Positions 1 through 6,134 are shown, counted from the stretch's first letter. The stretch is 7,225 bases of DNA from Thiobacillus sp. (GCA_003510325.1 DONB01000055.1:777-8001); one strand, 5' to 3'. A program made the numbers and translations. The notes: generated from the sequence alone by a model not told the origin.

Positions 1-1457
1 ACTGCCACAAGTCCATCCTGCACGCGATCATGATGTGCGGCGCGATCCCGATTTTCCTGACGCCGACGCGCAACCATTACGGCATCATCGGCCCGATTCC
101 ACTGGACGAATTCCGCCCCGAGAACATCGAGAAGAAGATCGCCGCGCATCCGTTCGCCAAGGACGTGAAGCGCAAGCCGCGCATCCTCACCATCACCCAG
201 TCGACCTACGACGGTATCCTCTACAACGTCGACATGATCAAGGAATTGCTGGGCGACTACATCGACACCCTGCATTTCGACGAAGCCTGGCTGCCGCACG
301 CGACCTTCCACGACTTCTACCGCGGCATGCACGCCATCGGCAAGAACCGCCCGCGCGCCAAGGATGCGCTAGTGTTCGCTACCCAGTCGACGCACAAGCT
401 GCTGGCGGGCCTTTCGCAGGCCTCGCAGATCCTGGTTCAGGACTCGGAGACGCGCAAGCTCGATTTTCATCGCTTCAATGAAGCCTATCTGATGCATACC
501 TCCACCTCGCCGCAGTACGCCATCATCGCCTCGTGCGACGTGGCGGCGGCGATGATGGAGCCGCCTGGCGGTACCGCGCTGGTCGAGGAGTCGATCAAGG
601 AGGCACTTGATTTCCGCCGTGCCATGCGCAAGGTCGACGAGGAATTCGGCGATTCTTGGTGGTTCAAGGTGTGGGGCCCGCAGAAGCTGGCCGAGGAGGG
701 GGTGGGCGACCGCGAAGACTGGATGCTCGCGGCCGGCGAGCGCTGGCACGAATTCGGCAATCTCGCGCCCGGCTTCAATCTGCTCGACCCGATCAAGGCC
801 ACGGTCATCACCCCGGGGCTGGACATGGATGGCGCCTTCGCCGACTGGGGCATTCCGGCGGCAATCGTCACCAAGTACCTCGCCGAGCATGGCGTCATCG
901 TCGAGAAGACCGGGCTGTATTCCTTCTTCATCATGTTCACCATCGGCATCACCAAGGGGCGCTGGAACACGCTGGTGACCGCGCTGCAGCAGTTCAAGGC
1001 CGACTACGACGAGAACCAGCCGCTGTGGCGCGTGCTGCCCGAGTTCATCGTGAAGCACCCGCGCTACGAGAAGACCGGCCTCAAGGATCTGTGCGACCAG
1101 ATTCACGCCATTTACAAGGCAAACGACGTGGCGCGTCTGACCACCGAGATGTACCTGTCGGAGATGGCGCCGGCGATGAAACCGGCGGATGCCTTTGCCA
1201 AAATGGCGCACCGAGAGATCGAGCGGGTCGAGATCGACAAGCTCGAGGGCCGCATCACCGCCATGCTGGTGACGCCTTATCCGCCGGGCATCCCCTTGCT
1301 GATTCCGGGCGAGCGCTTCAACAGCACCATCGTGCGCTACCTGCAGTTTACGCGCGCTTTCAATGAAAAATTCCCCGGCTTCGAAACCGATGTGCACGGG
1401 CTGGTCGAGGACGTGGTCGACGGCAAGGCGCGCTATTACGTCGACTGCGTGATCTGA
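1..1457 (+). CDS. Orn/Lys/Arg decarboxylase, AdiA-like, 5'-truncated by window edge
   Basis: This is a cytoplasmic PLP-dependent amino-acid decarboxylase of the large prokaryotic class (fold type I), which converts a basic amino acid to its amine and CO2 for acid resistance or polyamine supply. The frame is open from base 3, beginning Cys-His-Lys-Ser, a motif found inside the PLP domain, so the N-terminal wing domain and start lie outside the window; about 484 residues of an expected 710-760 remain. Visible hallmarks are HFDEAW (the Asp codon at 279-281 should contact the pyridine nitrogen), ATQSTHKLL with the Schiff-base lysine at 396-398, and the C-terminal YPPGIPLLIPGE and FPGFETDVHG motifs. 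From memory, the motif order and end match E. coli AdiA best, but arginine, lysine or ornithine cannot be separated from this sequence alone. The frame is intact to TGA at 1455-1457. It is probably transcribed separately from rpsF. Confidence 0.93.
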   Translation, partial: CHKSILHAIMMCGAIPIFLTPTRNHYGIIGPIPLDEFRPENIEKKIAAHPFAKDVKRKPRILTITQSTYDGILYNVDMIKELLGDYIDTLHFDEAWLPHATFHDFYRGMHAIGKNRPRAKDALVFATQSTHKLLAGLSQASQILVQDSETRKLDFHRFNEAYLMHTSTSPQYAIIASCDVAAAMMEPPGGTALVEESIKEALDFRRAMRKVDEEFGDSWWFKVWGPQKLAEEGVGDREDWMLAAGERWHEFGNLAPGFNLLDPIKATVITPGLDMDGAFADWGIPAAIVTKYLAEHGVIVEKTGLYSFFIMFTIGITKGRWNTLVTALQQFKADYDENQPLWRVLPEFIVKHPRYEKTGLKDLCDQIHAIYKANDVARLTTEMYLSEMAPAMKPADAFAKMAHREIERVEIDKLEGRITAMLVTPYPPGIPLLIPGERFNSTIVRYLQFTRAFNEKFPGFETDVHGLVEDVVDGKARYYVDCVI

Positions 1458-1482
1458 TCTGTCTCCGGGTGCGGCGACCGGC

Positions 1483-1510
1483 TTGATTTGTCAGGCAAAA
1501 AGCGTATGAT
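1483..1510 (+). promoter_or_regulatory. Putative sigma70 promoter for rpsF operon
   Basis: A TTGATT hexamer at 1483-1488 and TATGAT at 1505-1510 are separated by 16 nt, in the only non-coding gap before the rpsF operon. The -10 matches consensus at five of six positions and the -35 at four. The predicted start near 1516-1518 would give a leader of about 90 nt, long enough for the hairpins found downstream. This is inferred from sequence only. Confidence 0.55.
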
Positions 1511-1514
1511 TCGC

Positions 1515-1543
1515 AGTCCCCGGTTTGCCGGGGATTGTTTTTT
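1515..1543 (+). terminator. Terminator-like hairpin after decarboxylase gene
   Basis: CCCCGG at 1518-1523 pairs with CCGGGG at 1528-1533 around a TTTG loop. T1517-A1534 extends the stem, and a T-run follows at 1538-1543. It is well placed to end the decarboxylase transcript, about 60 nt past its stop. It also lies at the predicted rpsF transcription start, so it could instead act within the rpsF leader. Confidence 0.6.
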
Positions 1544-1564
1544 GACCTGTGCTTTTATTACCTT

Positions 1565-1589
1565 GCTCTACCGCACCGCAGCGGGGGGC
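1565..1589 (+). promoter_or_regulatory. Candidate S6:S18 autoregulatory leader hairpin
   Basis: Bases 1565-1574 (GCTCT-A-CCGC) fold onto 1581-1589 (GCGGGGGGC) with a single bulged A1570 and a few G-U pairs, leaving the hexaloop ACCGCA. CTTG at 1562-1565 could also pair with CAAG at 1604-1607 just before the start codon. Many bacterial rpsF leaders carry a hairpin with an exposed CCG that mimics the S6:S18 site on 16S rRNA and lets the S6:S18 complex repress its own mRNA. The position and the CCG in the loop fit that, but I could not align it to the known motif. Confidence 0.45.
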
Positions 1590-1607
1590 TGAACCGAAAG
1601 GAACAAG

Positions 1608-2006
1608 ATGCGGCATTACGAAATCGTATTTATCGTCCATCCCGATCAGAGCGAGCAGGTGCCCGCCATGATCGAACGCTACAAGAGCAATATCACCACG
1701 CGCGGCGGCAGCGTCCACCGTCTGGAAGATTGGGGCCGCCGCCAGATGGCTTACCCGATCCAGAAGGTCCACAAGGCCCACTACGTGATGATGAACATCG
1801 AGTGCGACCAGGAAACCCTGGAAGAGCTCGAGCATGGCTTCAAGTTCAACGATGCCGTGCTGCGCCATCTGACCATCAAGCGCGACGCTGCCGTGACCAC
1901 GGCCTCGCCGATGATGAAGGAAGAAAAATCGCGCGACATGCTGGACAGCGCCAAGGCCGAGGCTGCCAAGCCGGAAGCAGCAGCCGAACAGCCTGCCGCA
2001 GCCTGA
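1608..2006 (+). CDS. rpsF: 30S ribosomal protein S6
   Basis: This is the small-subunit protein that binds the central domain of 16S rRNA as a heterodimer with S18, encoded two genes downstream. The 132-residue product opens [17 protein letters not shown] and carries the family core: a glycine turn around [20 protein letters not shown] and HYVMMNIEC, in the ferredoxin-like alpha/beta order. Residues after about 105 form an Ala/Glu/Lys-rich tail, common and variable in proteobacterial S6 and probably disordered. AAAGGA at 1597-1602 lies 5 nt before the ATG. It is the first gene of the rpsF-priB-rpsR-rplI operon, preceded by a promoter and a likely regulatory hairpin; the next gene starts 4 nt past its stop. 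Confidence 0.98.
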   Translation: MRHYEIVFIVHPDQSEQVPAMIERYKSNITTRGGSVHRLEDWGRRQMAYPIQKVHKAHYVMMNIECDQETLEELEHGFKFNDAVLRHLTIKRDAAVTTASPMMKEEKSRDMLDSAKAEAAKPEAAAEQPAAA

Positions 2007-2010
2007 GTGA

Positions 2011-2301
2011 GTGAACCGGCTGGTCATCAGCGGAGCCCTCATCCAGGTTGATCCTGTGCGTTACAGTCCGGCAGGCGTGCCGATTGCGGAAGCGGTGATC
2101 CATCACCGCAGCAGTCAGACAGTGGCCACGCAAGCTCGACAGGTGGAATGCGAGTTGACGGTGCAGGCGAGCGGAACGCTTGCCGGCCAGCTGGCTCACC
2201 TCACCGTTGGAACGCAGGTCAAACTGGAAGGCGCGTTGAACCGACGCAGCGTGAACAGCCGACAATTGATCCTGATATTGAATCGAATCGAAAAGGAATG
2301 A
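2011..2301 (+). CDS. priB: Primosomal replication protein N (PriB)
   Basis: PriB is a dimeric OB-fold single-stranded DNA-binding protein that works with PriA to reload the DnaB helicase at stalled forks. The 96-residue product shows the family pattern: NRLVISGALI, then RYSPAGVPIAEAVIHH, the conserved SSQ segment, and a final strand ending LILILNRIEKE. The start is GTG at 2011, 4 nt after the rpsF stop; no clear Shine-Dalgarno precedes it, so it is probably translated by coupling to rpsF. This start was chosen because the product then begins at the family's usual N-terminus. The gene lies between those for S6 and S18, as in E. coli. No DnaT gene is visible here. The stop overlaps the rpsR ribosome-binding region. 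Confidence 0.94.
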   Translation: MNRLVISGALIQVDPVRYSPAGVPIAEAVIHHRSSQTVATQARQVECELTVQASGTLAGQLAHLTVGTQVKLEGALNRRSVNSRQLILILNRIEKE

Positions 2302-2304
2302 ATC

Positions 2305-2595
2305 ATGGCACGTCCCATGGGTGGTAAATCCGGCGGCAAGTTCGCCAAAAAAGGTGGCCGCGACAGCGGCAATCGTGGTCTTTTCAAGCGTCGCAAGTTC
2401 TGCCGCTTCACTGCCGAGAAGGTGGTCGAGGTTGATTACAAGGACATCGACGTGCTGAAGGAATTCATCGCCGAAAACGGCCGTATCATCCCGGCCCGCA
2501 TCACCGGCACCAAGGCGCACTACCAGCGCCAGCTGGGCACCGCAATCAAGCGCGCGCGCTTCCTGGCGCTCATGCCTTACACCGATCTGCATTGA
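2305..2595 (+). CDS. rpsR: 30S ribosomal protein S18
   Basis: S18 binds with S6 to the platform of the 30S subunit. The 96-residue product has the core [13 protein letters not shown], the [11 protein letters not shown] helix and the RNA-binding end [35 protein letters not shown]. It is about 20 residues longer than E. coli S18 (75 residues) because of a Gly/Lys-rich N-terminal extension (about residues 1-25). Extensions of this kind occur in betaproteobacterial S18. AAAGGA at 2292-2297, inside the end of priB, lies 7 nt before the ATG at 2305. A second ATG at 2317 (residue 5) is possible, but the ribosome-binding site favours the first. The gap to priB is 3 nt. Confidence 0.97.
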   Translation: MARPMGGKSGGKFAKKGGRDSGNRGLFKRRKFCRFTAEKVVEVDYKDIDVLKEFIAENGRIIPARITGTKAHYQRQLGTAIKRARFLALMPYTDLH

Positions 2596-2605
2596 GGAGA
2601 CGACC

Positions 2606-3055
2606 ATGCAAGTGATTCTGATGGACAAAGTCGTCAACCTGGGCAATCTGGGTGACGTGGTCAAGGTGAAGGACGGCTACGCCCGCAACTTCCTGATCCC
2701 CACCGGTCGTGCGCGTCGCGCCACGCAAGCCAACATGGAAGCGTTTGCCGCGCAGAAGGCCGAACTGGAACGCGTCGCTGCCGAAAAGCTGGCCGACGCC
2801 CAGCGTCGCGCCGAAAAGCTGGAAGGCGCGAGCGTGACGATCAGCCAGAAAGCCGGCGTCGACGGCCGCCTGTTCGGCTCGATTACCAATGCCGACATCG
2901 CCGATGCACTGAAGGCGCAGGGACACGACGTGGCCAAGGCGGAAGTTCGCCTGCCCGAAGGCCCGTTCAAGGCCATCGGCGAATACCCCGTGGTTCTGGG
3001 ACTGCATCATGATGTTGTCGCCAACATCACGGTGGTGGTGACCGGCGAACAGTAA
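2606..3055 (+). CDS. rplI: 50S ribosomal protein L9
   Basis: L9 binds 23S rRNA domain V near the L1 stalk and helps keep the reading frame. The product is 149 residues, the usual length. The N-terminal rRNA-binding domain carries the signature from [20 protein letters not shown] (residues 13-32). A charged Ala/Glu/Lys connecting helix spans about 41-74 and contains AEKL twice (59-62 and 69-72). The C-terminal domain includes [16 protein letters not shown] and ends in a strand near residues 136-145. GAGGAG at 2594-2599, overlapping the rpsR stop, lies 6 nt before the ATG and is the best ribosome-binding site in the operon. This is the last gene of the operon; a strong terminator follows 16 nt after the stop. 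Confidence 0.98.
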   Translation: MQVILMDKVVNLGNLGDVVKVKDGYARNFLIPTGRARRATQANMEAFAAQKAELERVAAEKLADAQRRAEKLEGASVTISQKAGVDGRLFGSITNADIADALKAQGHDVAKAEVRLPEGPFKAIGEYPVVLGLHHDVVANITVVVTGEQ

Positions 3056-3071
3056 TTTCGCGGGGCACGCC

Positions 3072-3099
3072 AAAAAGGGAGCCTTCGGCTCCCTTTTTT
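3072..3099 (+). terminator. Intrinsic terminator of rpsF-rplI operon
   Basis: GGGAGCC at 3077-3083 pairs perfectly with GGCTCCC at 3087-3093 around a 3-nt loop (or a 5-nt CTTCG loop). Five A's precede it at 3072-3076 and six T's follow at 3094-3099. This is a textbook rho-independent terminator and would separate rplI from dnaB. The A-tract means it could work in both directions. Confidence 0.93.
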
Positions 3100-3149
3100 A
3101 TTTTCGTCCTTACTGTGTTTGCACCTGTTTATTCCCGGCAGTTCAGGCT

Positions 3150-3158
3150 TTATCCACA
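3150..3158 (+). promoter_or_regulatory. Perfect DnaA box upstream of dnaB
   Basis: TTATCCACA matches the strict consensus DnaA-binding 9-mer. It sits 11 nt upstream of the predicted dnaB -35 element. A weaker partial match, TTATCCCTT (six of nine), follows at 3162-3170. The placement suggests DnaA control of dnaB transcription rather than an origin: no cluster of boxes or AT-rich unwinding region was seen. One 9-mer can occur by chance, so function is inferred. Confidence 0.6.
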
Positions 3159-3168
3159 GGCTTATCCC

Positions 3169-3197
3169 TTGGTAAGGGCTGGGCTCAAGACTAGAAT
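3169..3197 (+). promoter_or_regulatory. Putative sigma70 promoter of dnaB-alr
   Basis: TTGGTA at 3169-3174 and TAGAAT at 3192-3197 have an optimal 17-nt spacer, with four and five consensus matches. The -10 ends 6 nt before the dnaB ATG, so the expected start point falls on or next to that ATG. A 5-bp inverted repeat, CCCTT-GGT-AAGGG (3166-3178), overlaps the -35 and could be an operator. The rplI terminator upstream makes a separate dnaB promoter necessary. Confidence 0.6.
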
Positions 3198-3203
3198 CCC
3201 GCC

Positions 3204-4595
3204 ATGGCTGCCATCCACCCGCTCACTGCAAGTTCCGACCCCCAACTGGCGCAGATGCGTCTGCCGCCGCATTCGCTGGAAGCCGAGCAGGCGGTACTCG
3301 GCGGCTTGCTGCTCGACAACAGCGCGTGGGACCGCATCGGCGACGTGGTGTCGGAAAGCGATTTCTACCGCCAGGACCATCGCCAGATCCTGCGCGCGAT
3401 CGTGCGGCAGATCGCCGAAAACCGTCCGGCTGATGCCGTGACGGTGGCCGAGTCGCTTCAGTCCATGGGGCAGCTCGAAAGCGTCGGCGGACTGGCGTAT
3501 ATCGTCGCGCTGGCGAGCAACACGCCGTCGGCGGCCAACATTCGCCGCTATGCCGAGATCGTGCGCGAACGCTCGGTGATGCGCCGGCTGGCCGAGGTGG
3601 CGACCGGGATCGCCGACACCGCCTACTCGCCCGCCGGGCGCAGCGCTTCGCAACTGCTCGACGAGGCCGAGGCCAAGGTGTTCGAGATTGCCGAATCCGG
3701 CAGCCGGGGACAGGCGGGCTTCACCGAAATCAAGCCGCTGCTGAAGGAAGTGGTCGAGCGCATCGACGAGCTGTATCACCGCGACAACGATTCCGGCGTC
3801 ACCGGCGTGCCCACCGGCTTTCACGATCTCGACCAGAAGACCTCGGGCCTGCAGCCGGGGGATCTGATCATCGTCGCCGGGCGGCCGTCGATGGGCAAGA
3901 CCGCGTTCTCGATCAACATCGCCGAAAACGTCGCGCTCGACACCGGTCTGCCGGTGGCCGTGTTCTCGATGGAAATGGGCGGCACACAGCTGGTGATGCG
4001 GATGATCGGTTCGGTGGGCCGCCTGGACCAGCACCGGCTGCGCACAGGCAAGCTCGGCGAGGACGACTGGCAGCGCCTCACCTACGCGCTCGGCAAGCTC
4101 AACGAGGCGCCGGTCTTCATCGACGAGAGCCCTGGCCTCAACGTGCTGGAACTGCGCGCGCGGGCGCGCCGGCTGATGCGCCAGTGCGGCAAGCTCGGCC
4201 TTATCGTGATCGACTACCTGCAGCTGCTGGCGGGCAGCGGCGGCGGTGAAAACCGCGCCACCGAAATTTCCGAAATCTCGCGCGCGCTCAAGGGCCTCGC
4301 CAAGGAGCTGCACGTTCCGGTGATCGCGCTGTCGCAGTTGAACCGCGGCCTCGAGCAGCGTCCCAACAAGCGTCCGGTGATGTCCGACCTGCGCGAATCG
4401 GGCGCCATCGAGCAGGATGCCGACGTCATCCTGTTCATCTACCGCGACGAGGTCTACAACCCGGATACGCAGGACAAGGGCACCGCCGAAATCATCATCA
4501 GCAAGCAGCGCAACGGCCCCATCGGCACGGTGCGCCTGGCCTTCCTGGGCGAATATACGCGCTTCGAAACGCTGGCTCAGCCGGGCAGCTACTGA
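3204..4595 (+). CDS. dnaB: Replicative DNA helicase DnaB
   Basis: DnaB is the hexameric 5'-3' helicase that unwinds the replication fork and recruits primase. The 463-residue product has the N-terminal primase-binding domain (about 20-120, starting RLPPHSLEAEQAVLGGLLLD), a linker (about 150-195) and a RecA-type motor (about 196-460). Walker A is GRPSMGKT (226-233), the likely catalytic Glu is E257 in FSMEM, Walker B is LIVIDYLQ (333-340), followed by SQLNRGLE and DLRESGAIEQDAD, with the arginine-finger motif KQRNGP at 434-439. It is continuous and has no intein. The ATG at 3204 gives an N-terminus like that of other proteobacterial DnaB, though no Shine-Dalgarno precedes it; the next in-frame ATG at 3255 also lacks one and would trim residues before the conserved PPHS. 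alr begins 4 nt after the stop. Confidence 0.98.
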   Translation: MAAIHPLTASSDPQLAQMRLPPHSLEAEQAVLGGLLLDNSAWDRIGDVVSESDFYRQDHRQILRAIVRQIAENRPADAVTVAESLQSMGQLESVGGLAYIVALASNTPSAANIRRYAEIVRERSVMRRLAEVATGIADTAYSPAGRSASQLLDEAEAKVFEIAESGSRGQAGFTEIKPLLKEVVERIDELYHRDNDSGVTGVPTGFHDLDQKTSGLQPGDLIIVAGRPSMGKTAFSINIAENVALDTGLPVAVFSMEMGGTQLVMRMIGSVGRLDQHRLRTGKLGEDDWQRLTYALGKLNEAPVFIDESPGLNVLELRARARRLMRQCGKLGLIVIDYLQLLAGSGGGENRATEISEISRALKGLAKELHVPVIALSQLNRGLEQRPNKRPVMSDLRESGAIEQDADVILFIYRDEVYNPDTQDKGTAEIIISKQRNGPIGTVRLAFLGEYTRFETLAQPGSY

Positions 4596-4599
4596 GCTC

Positions 4600-5667
4600 A
4601 TGCGGCCCATCAAGGCGCGTATTTCCATAGGTGCGATGGCGCACAACCTGCGCGTGGCGCGTCGTCATGCGGGCTCGGCGCACGTGTTGGCGGTGGTCAA
4701 GGCCAATGCCTATGGCCACGGTCTGTCGCGCGCGCTGCGTGCGTTCGCTGCCGCGGACGGCTTTGCCGTGCTGATGCTGGAAGAGGCTGCCAACCTGCGT
4801 TTGATGGGTGTCGAGAAGCCGATTCTGCTGCTTGAGGGGATTTTCGGCCCGGATGAAATCGCCACCTGTTCCGAACTGGATCTGTGGCCGGTACTGCACC
4901 ATGCGGCACAACTCGACTGGCTGCAACAGCAACCGCCCGCGCGCCCGATTCAGGTCTTCCTCAAGTTCGACAGCGGCATGCACCGGCTGGGTTTTCCCCT
5001 TGCCGATCATGCTGCCATCACCGCGCGGGTGCAAAGCCTGGCCGGGGTAAGCGGCGTCACGCTGATGACGCATTTTGCCCAGGCGGATGAAGGCGCCGGA
5101 GTGGACTGGCAGTTGCAGCCGTTTCTGCGCGAACTGGGTGCTTACGGCTTGCCGTGGAGCAGCGCCAATTCAGCAGCCTTGCTGCGTTACCCGGACACGC
5201 TCGGCGCCTGGGTGCGGCCGGGGCTGATGCTGTATGGCGCGTCGCCCTTTGCCGAGGTATCGGCCGCGCAACTGGAACTGCGGCCGGCGATGACATTGCA
5301 ATCTGAAATCATCAGCGTACAGACGCTGCAGCCGGGCGAAGGCGTGGGATACAGTCAGCTGTTTCGCGCCGAACGCAGCATGCGGGTGGGCGTGGTGGCC
5401 TGCGGTTATGCGGACGGCTATCCGCGTCATGCGCTCACGGGTACGCCGGTCCTGGTCAACGGCCGTCCGAGCCGGACCCTGGGACGGGTATCGATGGACA
5501 TGCTGTGCGTGGATTTGAGCGAATGCGAAGACGCCGGGATCGGCAGTCCGGTGGTGCTGTGGGGCGAGGGGCTGCCGGTGGACGCGGTGGCCGCAGCCGC
5601 CGGCACCAGCAGCTACGAACTCTTGTGCGCGCTGGCCGCCCGGGTTCCGGTCGAGGAAGCCGACTAG
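4600..5667 (+). CDS. alr: Alanine racemase (PLP-dependent)
   Basis: Alr interconverts L- and D-alanine, supplying D-Ala for peptidoglycan. The 355-residue product is of normal length. The PLP-binding lysine is K34 in VVKANAYGHG, and the second catalytic base is Y251 in GEGVGYSQLF. Other family marks are KFDSGMHRLGF (122-132), THFAQAD (157-163), SSANSAA (187-193), RPGLMLYG (206-213), the GYADGYPR loop (269-276) and GRVSMDM (295-301). The ATG at 4600 gives the typical N-terminus; an open frame continues upstream inside dnaB but is not coding. There is a 4-nt gap to dnaB and no good Shine-Dalgarno, so translation is probably coupled. dnaB-alr adjacency also occurs in E. coli. The gene ends 6 nt from the end of the convergent next gene, with no room for a terminator. 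Confidence 0.97.
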   Translation: MRPIKARISIGAMAHNLRVARRHAGSAHVLAVVKANAYGHGLSRALRAFAAADGFAVLMLEEAANLRLMGVEKPILLLEGIFGPDEIATCSELDLWPVLHHAAQLDWLQQQPPARPIQVFLKFDSGMHRLGFPLADHAAITARVQSLAGVSGVTLMTHFAQADEGAGVDWQLQPFLRELGAYGLPWSSANSAALLRYPDTLGAWVRPGLMLYGASPFAEVSAAQLELRPAMTLQSEIISVQTLQPGEGVGYSQLFRAERSMRVGVVACGYADGYPRHALTGTPVLVNGRPSRTLGRVSMDMLCVDLSECEDAGIGSPVVLWGEGLPVDAVAAAAGTSSYELLCALAARVPVEEAD

Positions 5668-5673
5668 AAGACC

Positions 5674-6036
5674 TTAGTGCGTGGTGCCGAACGAGGGGTC
5701 GCGCGTCCCCGGCGGCAGCGGCAGACCGGCATAGCGGCTGGCTTGGGCAATCGGCCCCAGCGGGTATAGCGTGTAGAGAAAGCGGTGGCCGCCCATCCCG
5801 GCAAATTCGGATTCCAGCGACTGCATCAGCATGCGCGCACTGACCGTGCCGCCATGGTCGGCATAGCAGTCGCGCAGGTAGCGGATGATGCCCAGATGCG
5901 CGTCGGTCAATTCCAGCCCGTCCTGCCGTGCCATCTTGATGGCCTGTTCCTCTGTCCAGGGCTCCAGTTCGAACAGGTCGCCACGTGAGGCCGGATCGGC
6001 GTGTTCCTGGGCGAGCGTTTTGTTGATGTCCAGCAT
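5674..6036 (-). CDS. DsrC/TusE-family sulfur-relay-like protein lacking C-terminal cysteines
   Basis: The 120-residue product resembles the DsrC/TusE/DsvC family, small proteins that carry sulfur on a C-terminal cysteine to sulfite reductase or in tRNA 2-thiolation. The match is seen in PWTEEQAIKMARQDGLELTDAHLGIIRYLRDCYADHGGTV (about 26-65), SARMLMQSLE (66-75) and the C-terminal arm LYPLGPIAQASRYAGLPLPPG (about 90-110). Normally this arm ends in a Pro-x-x-Cys-x-type tail with an essential cysteine; here that position is about Thr111, followed by nine extra residues ending GTTH, and the second family cysteine is Ser100. The only cysteine is Cys57, in the helical core. Classical sulfur transfer is therefore unlikely, and a regulatory or divergent role is inferred. 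AAGGAGA (6043-6049 on the plus-strand numbering) lies 6 nt before the start. It stands alone, convergent to alr and divergent from the CsgG-like gene. Confidence 0.82.
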   Translation of the reverse strand: MLDINKTLAQEHADPASRGDLFELEPWTEEQAIKMARQDGLELTDAHLGIIRYLRDCYADHGGTVSARMLMQSLESEFAGMGGHRFLYTLYPLGPIAQASRYAGLPLPPGTRDPSFGTTH

Positions 6037-6065
6037 GATGATTCTCCTTGGCCTGGGCGTGATTT

Positions 6066-6093
6066 TTTATAGGATGTGCAGCCAAAAAGCCAA
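6066..6093 (-). promoter_or_regulatory. Putative promoter of the DsrC-like gene
   Basis: Read on the minus strand, TTGGCT (6093-6088) and TATAAA (6071-6066) are separated by 16 nt. Transcription would start near 6059, giving a leader of roughly 22 nt that includes the AAGGAGA ribosome-binding site. Inferred from sequence only. Confidence 0.5.
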
Positions 6094-6114
6094 GGGGGCA
6101 TCGCCCGCTTTTTT
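6084..6114. terminator. Terminator-like inverted repeat in divergent intergenic region
   Basis: AAAAAGC (6084-6090) pairs with GCTTTTT (6107-6113) and GGGC (6096-6099) with GCCC (6103-6106) around an ATC loop, with a five-base bulge (6091-6095) on the left side. The flanking A- and T-tracts make it terminator-like in both directions. It lies between the two divergent promoters and overlaps the minus-strand -35, so its role may be insulation or regulation rather than ordinary termination. Confidence 0.35.
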
Positions 6115-6128
6115 GCGGCCAAAATGAC

Positions 6129-6134
6129 TATAAT
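6129..6134 (+). promoter_or_regulatory. Putative -10 element of the CsgG-like gene
   Basis: TATAAT at 6129-6134 is a perfect -10 hexamer, 28 nt before the ATG at 6163. No good -35 is found at 16-18 nt upstream (the region reads CGCTTTTTT), so the promoter may depend on an activator. Confidence 0.5.

Noticed and set aside
369..1397. Long minus-strand open frame of 342 codons opposite the decarboxylase
   Set aside because: It lies wholly antisense to a gene with clear catalytic motifs; its translation is Arg/His/Leu/Gly-rich low-complexity sequence typical of GC-rich shadow frames.
2776..2825. Short direct repeat in rplI (GCCGAAAAGCTGG twice, 30 nt apart)
   Set aside because: It encodes the repeated AEKL turns of the L9 connecting helix and is explained by coding constraint.
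3100..3203. Replication origin next to dnaB because of the DnaA box
   Set aside because: Only one full box is present, with no box cluster, no AT-rich unwinding region and no dnaA or parAB neighbours.
3204..4595. Intein in DnaB, a frequent insertion host
   Set aside because: Walker A, Walker B and the downstream motifs are contiguous and the total length of 463 residues is normal.
4417..4599. Possible N-terminal extension of alr into the end of dnaB
   Set aside because: The extra residues are Ser/Arg/Ala-rich out-of-frame dnaB sequence; homology to alanine racemase begins at the ATG at 4600.
3162..4646. Minus-strand open frame of 494 codons opposite dnaB
   Set aside because: It is antisense to an intact dnaB with all helicase motifs, and its translation has the repetitive His/Arg/Ala make-up of a GC-skew shadow frame.
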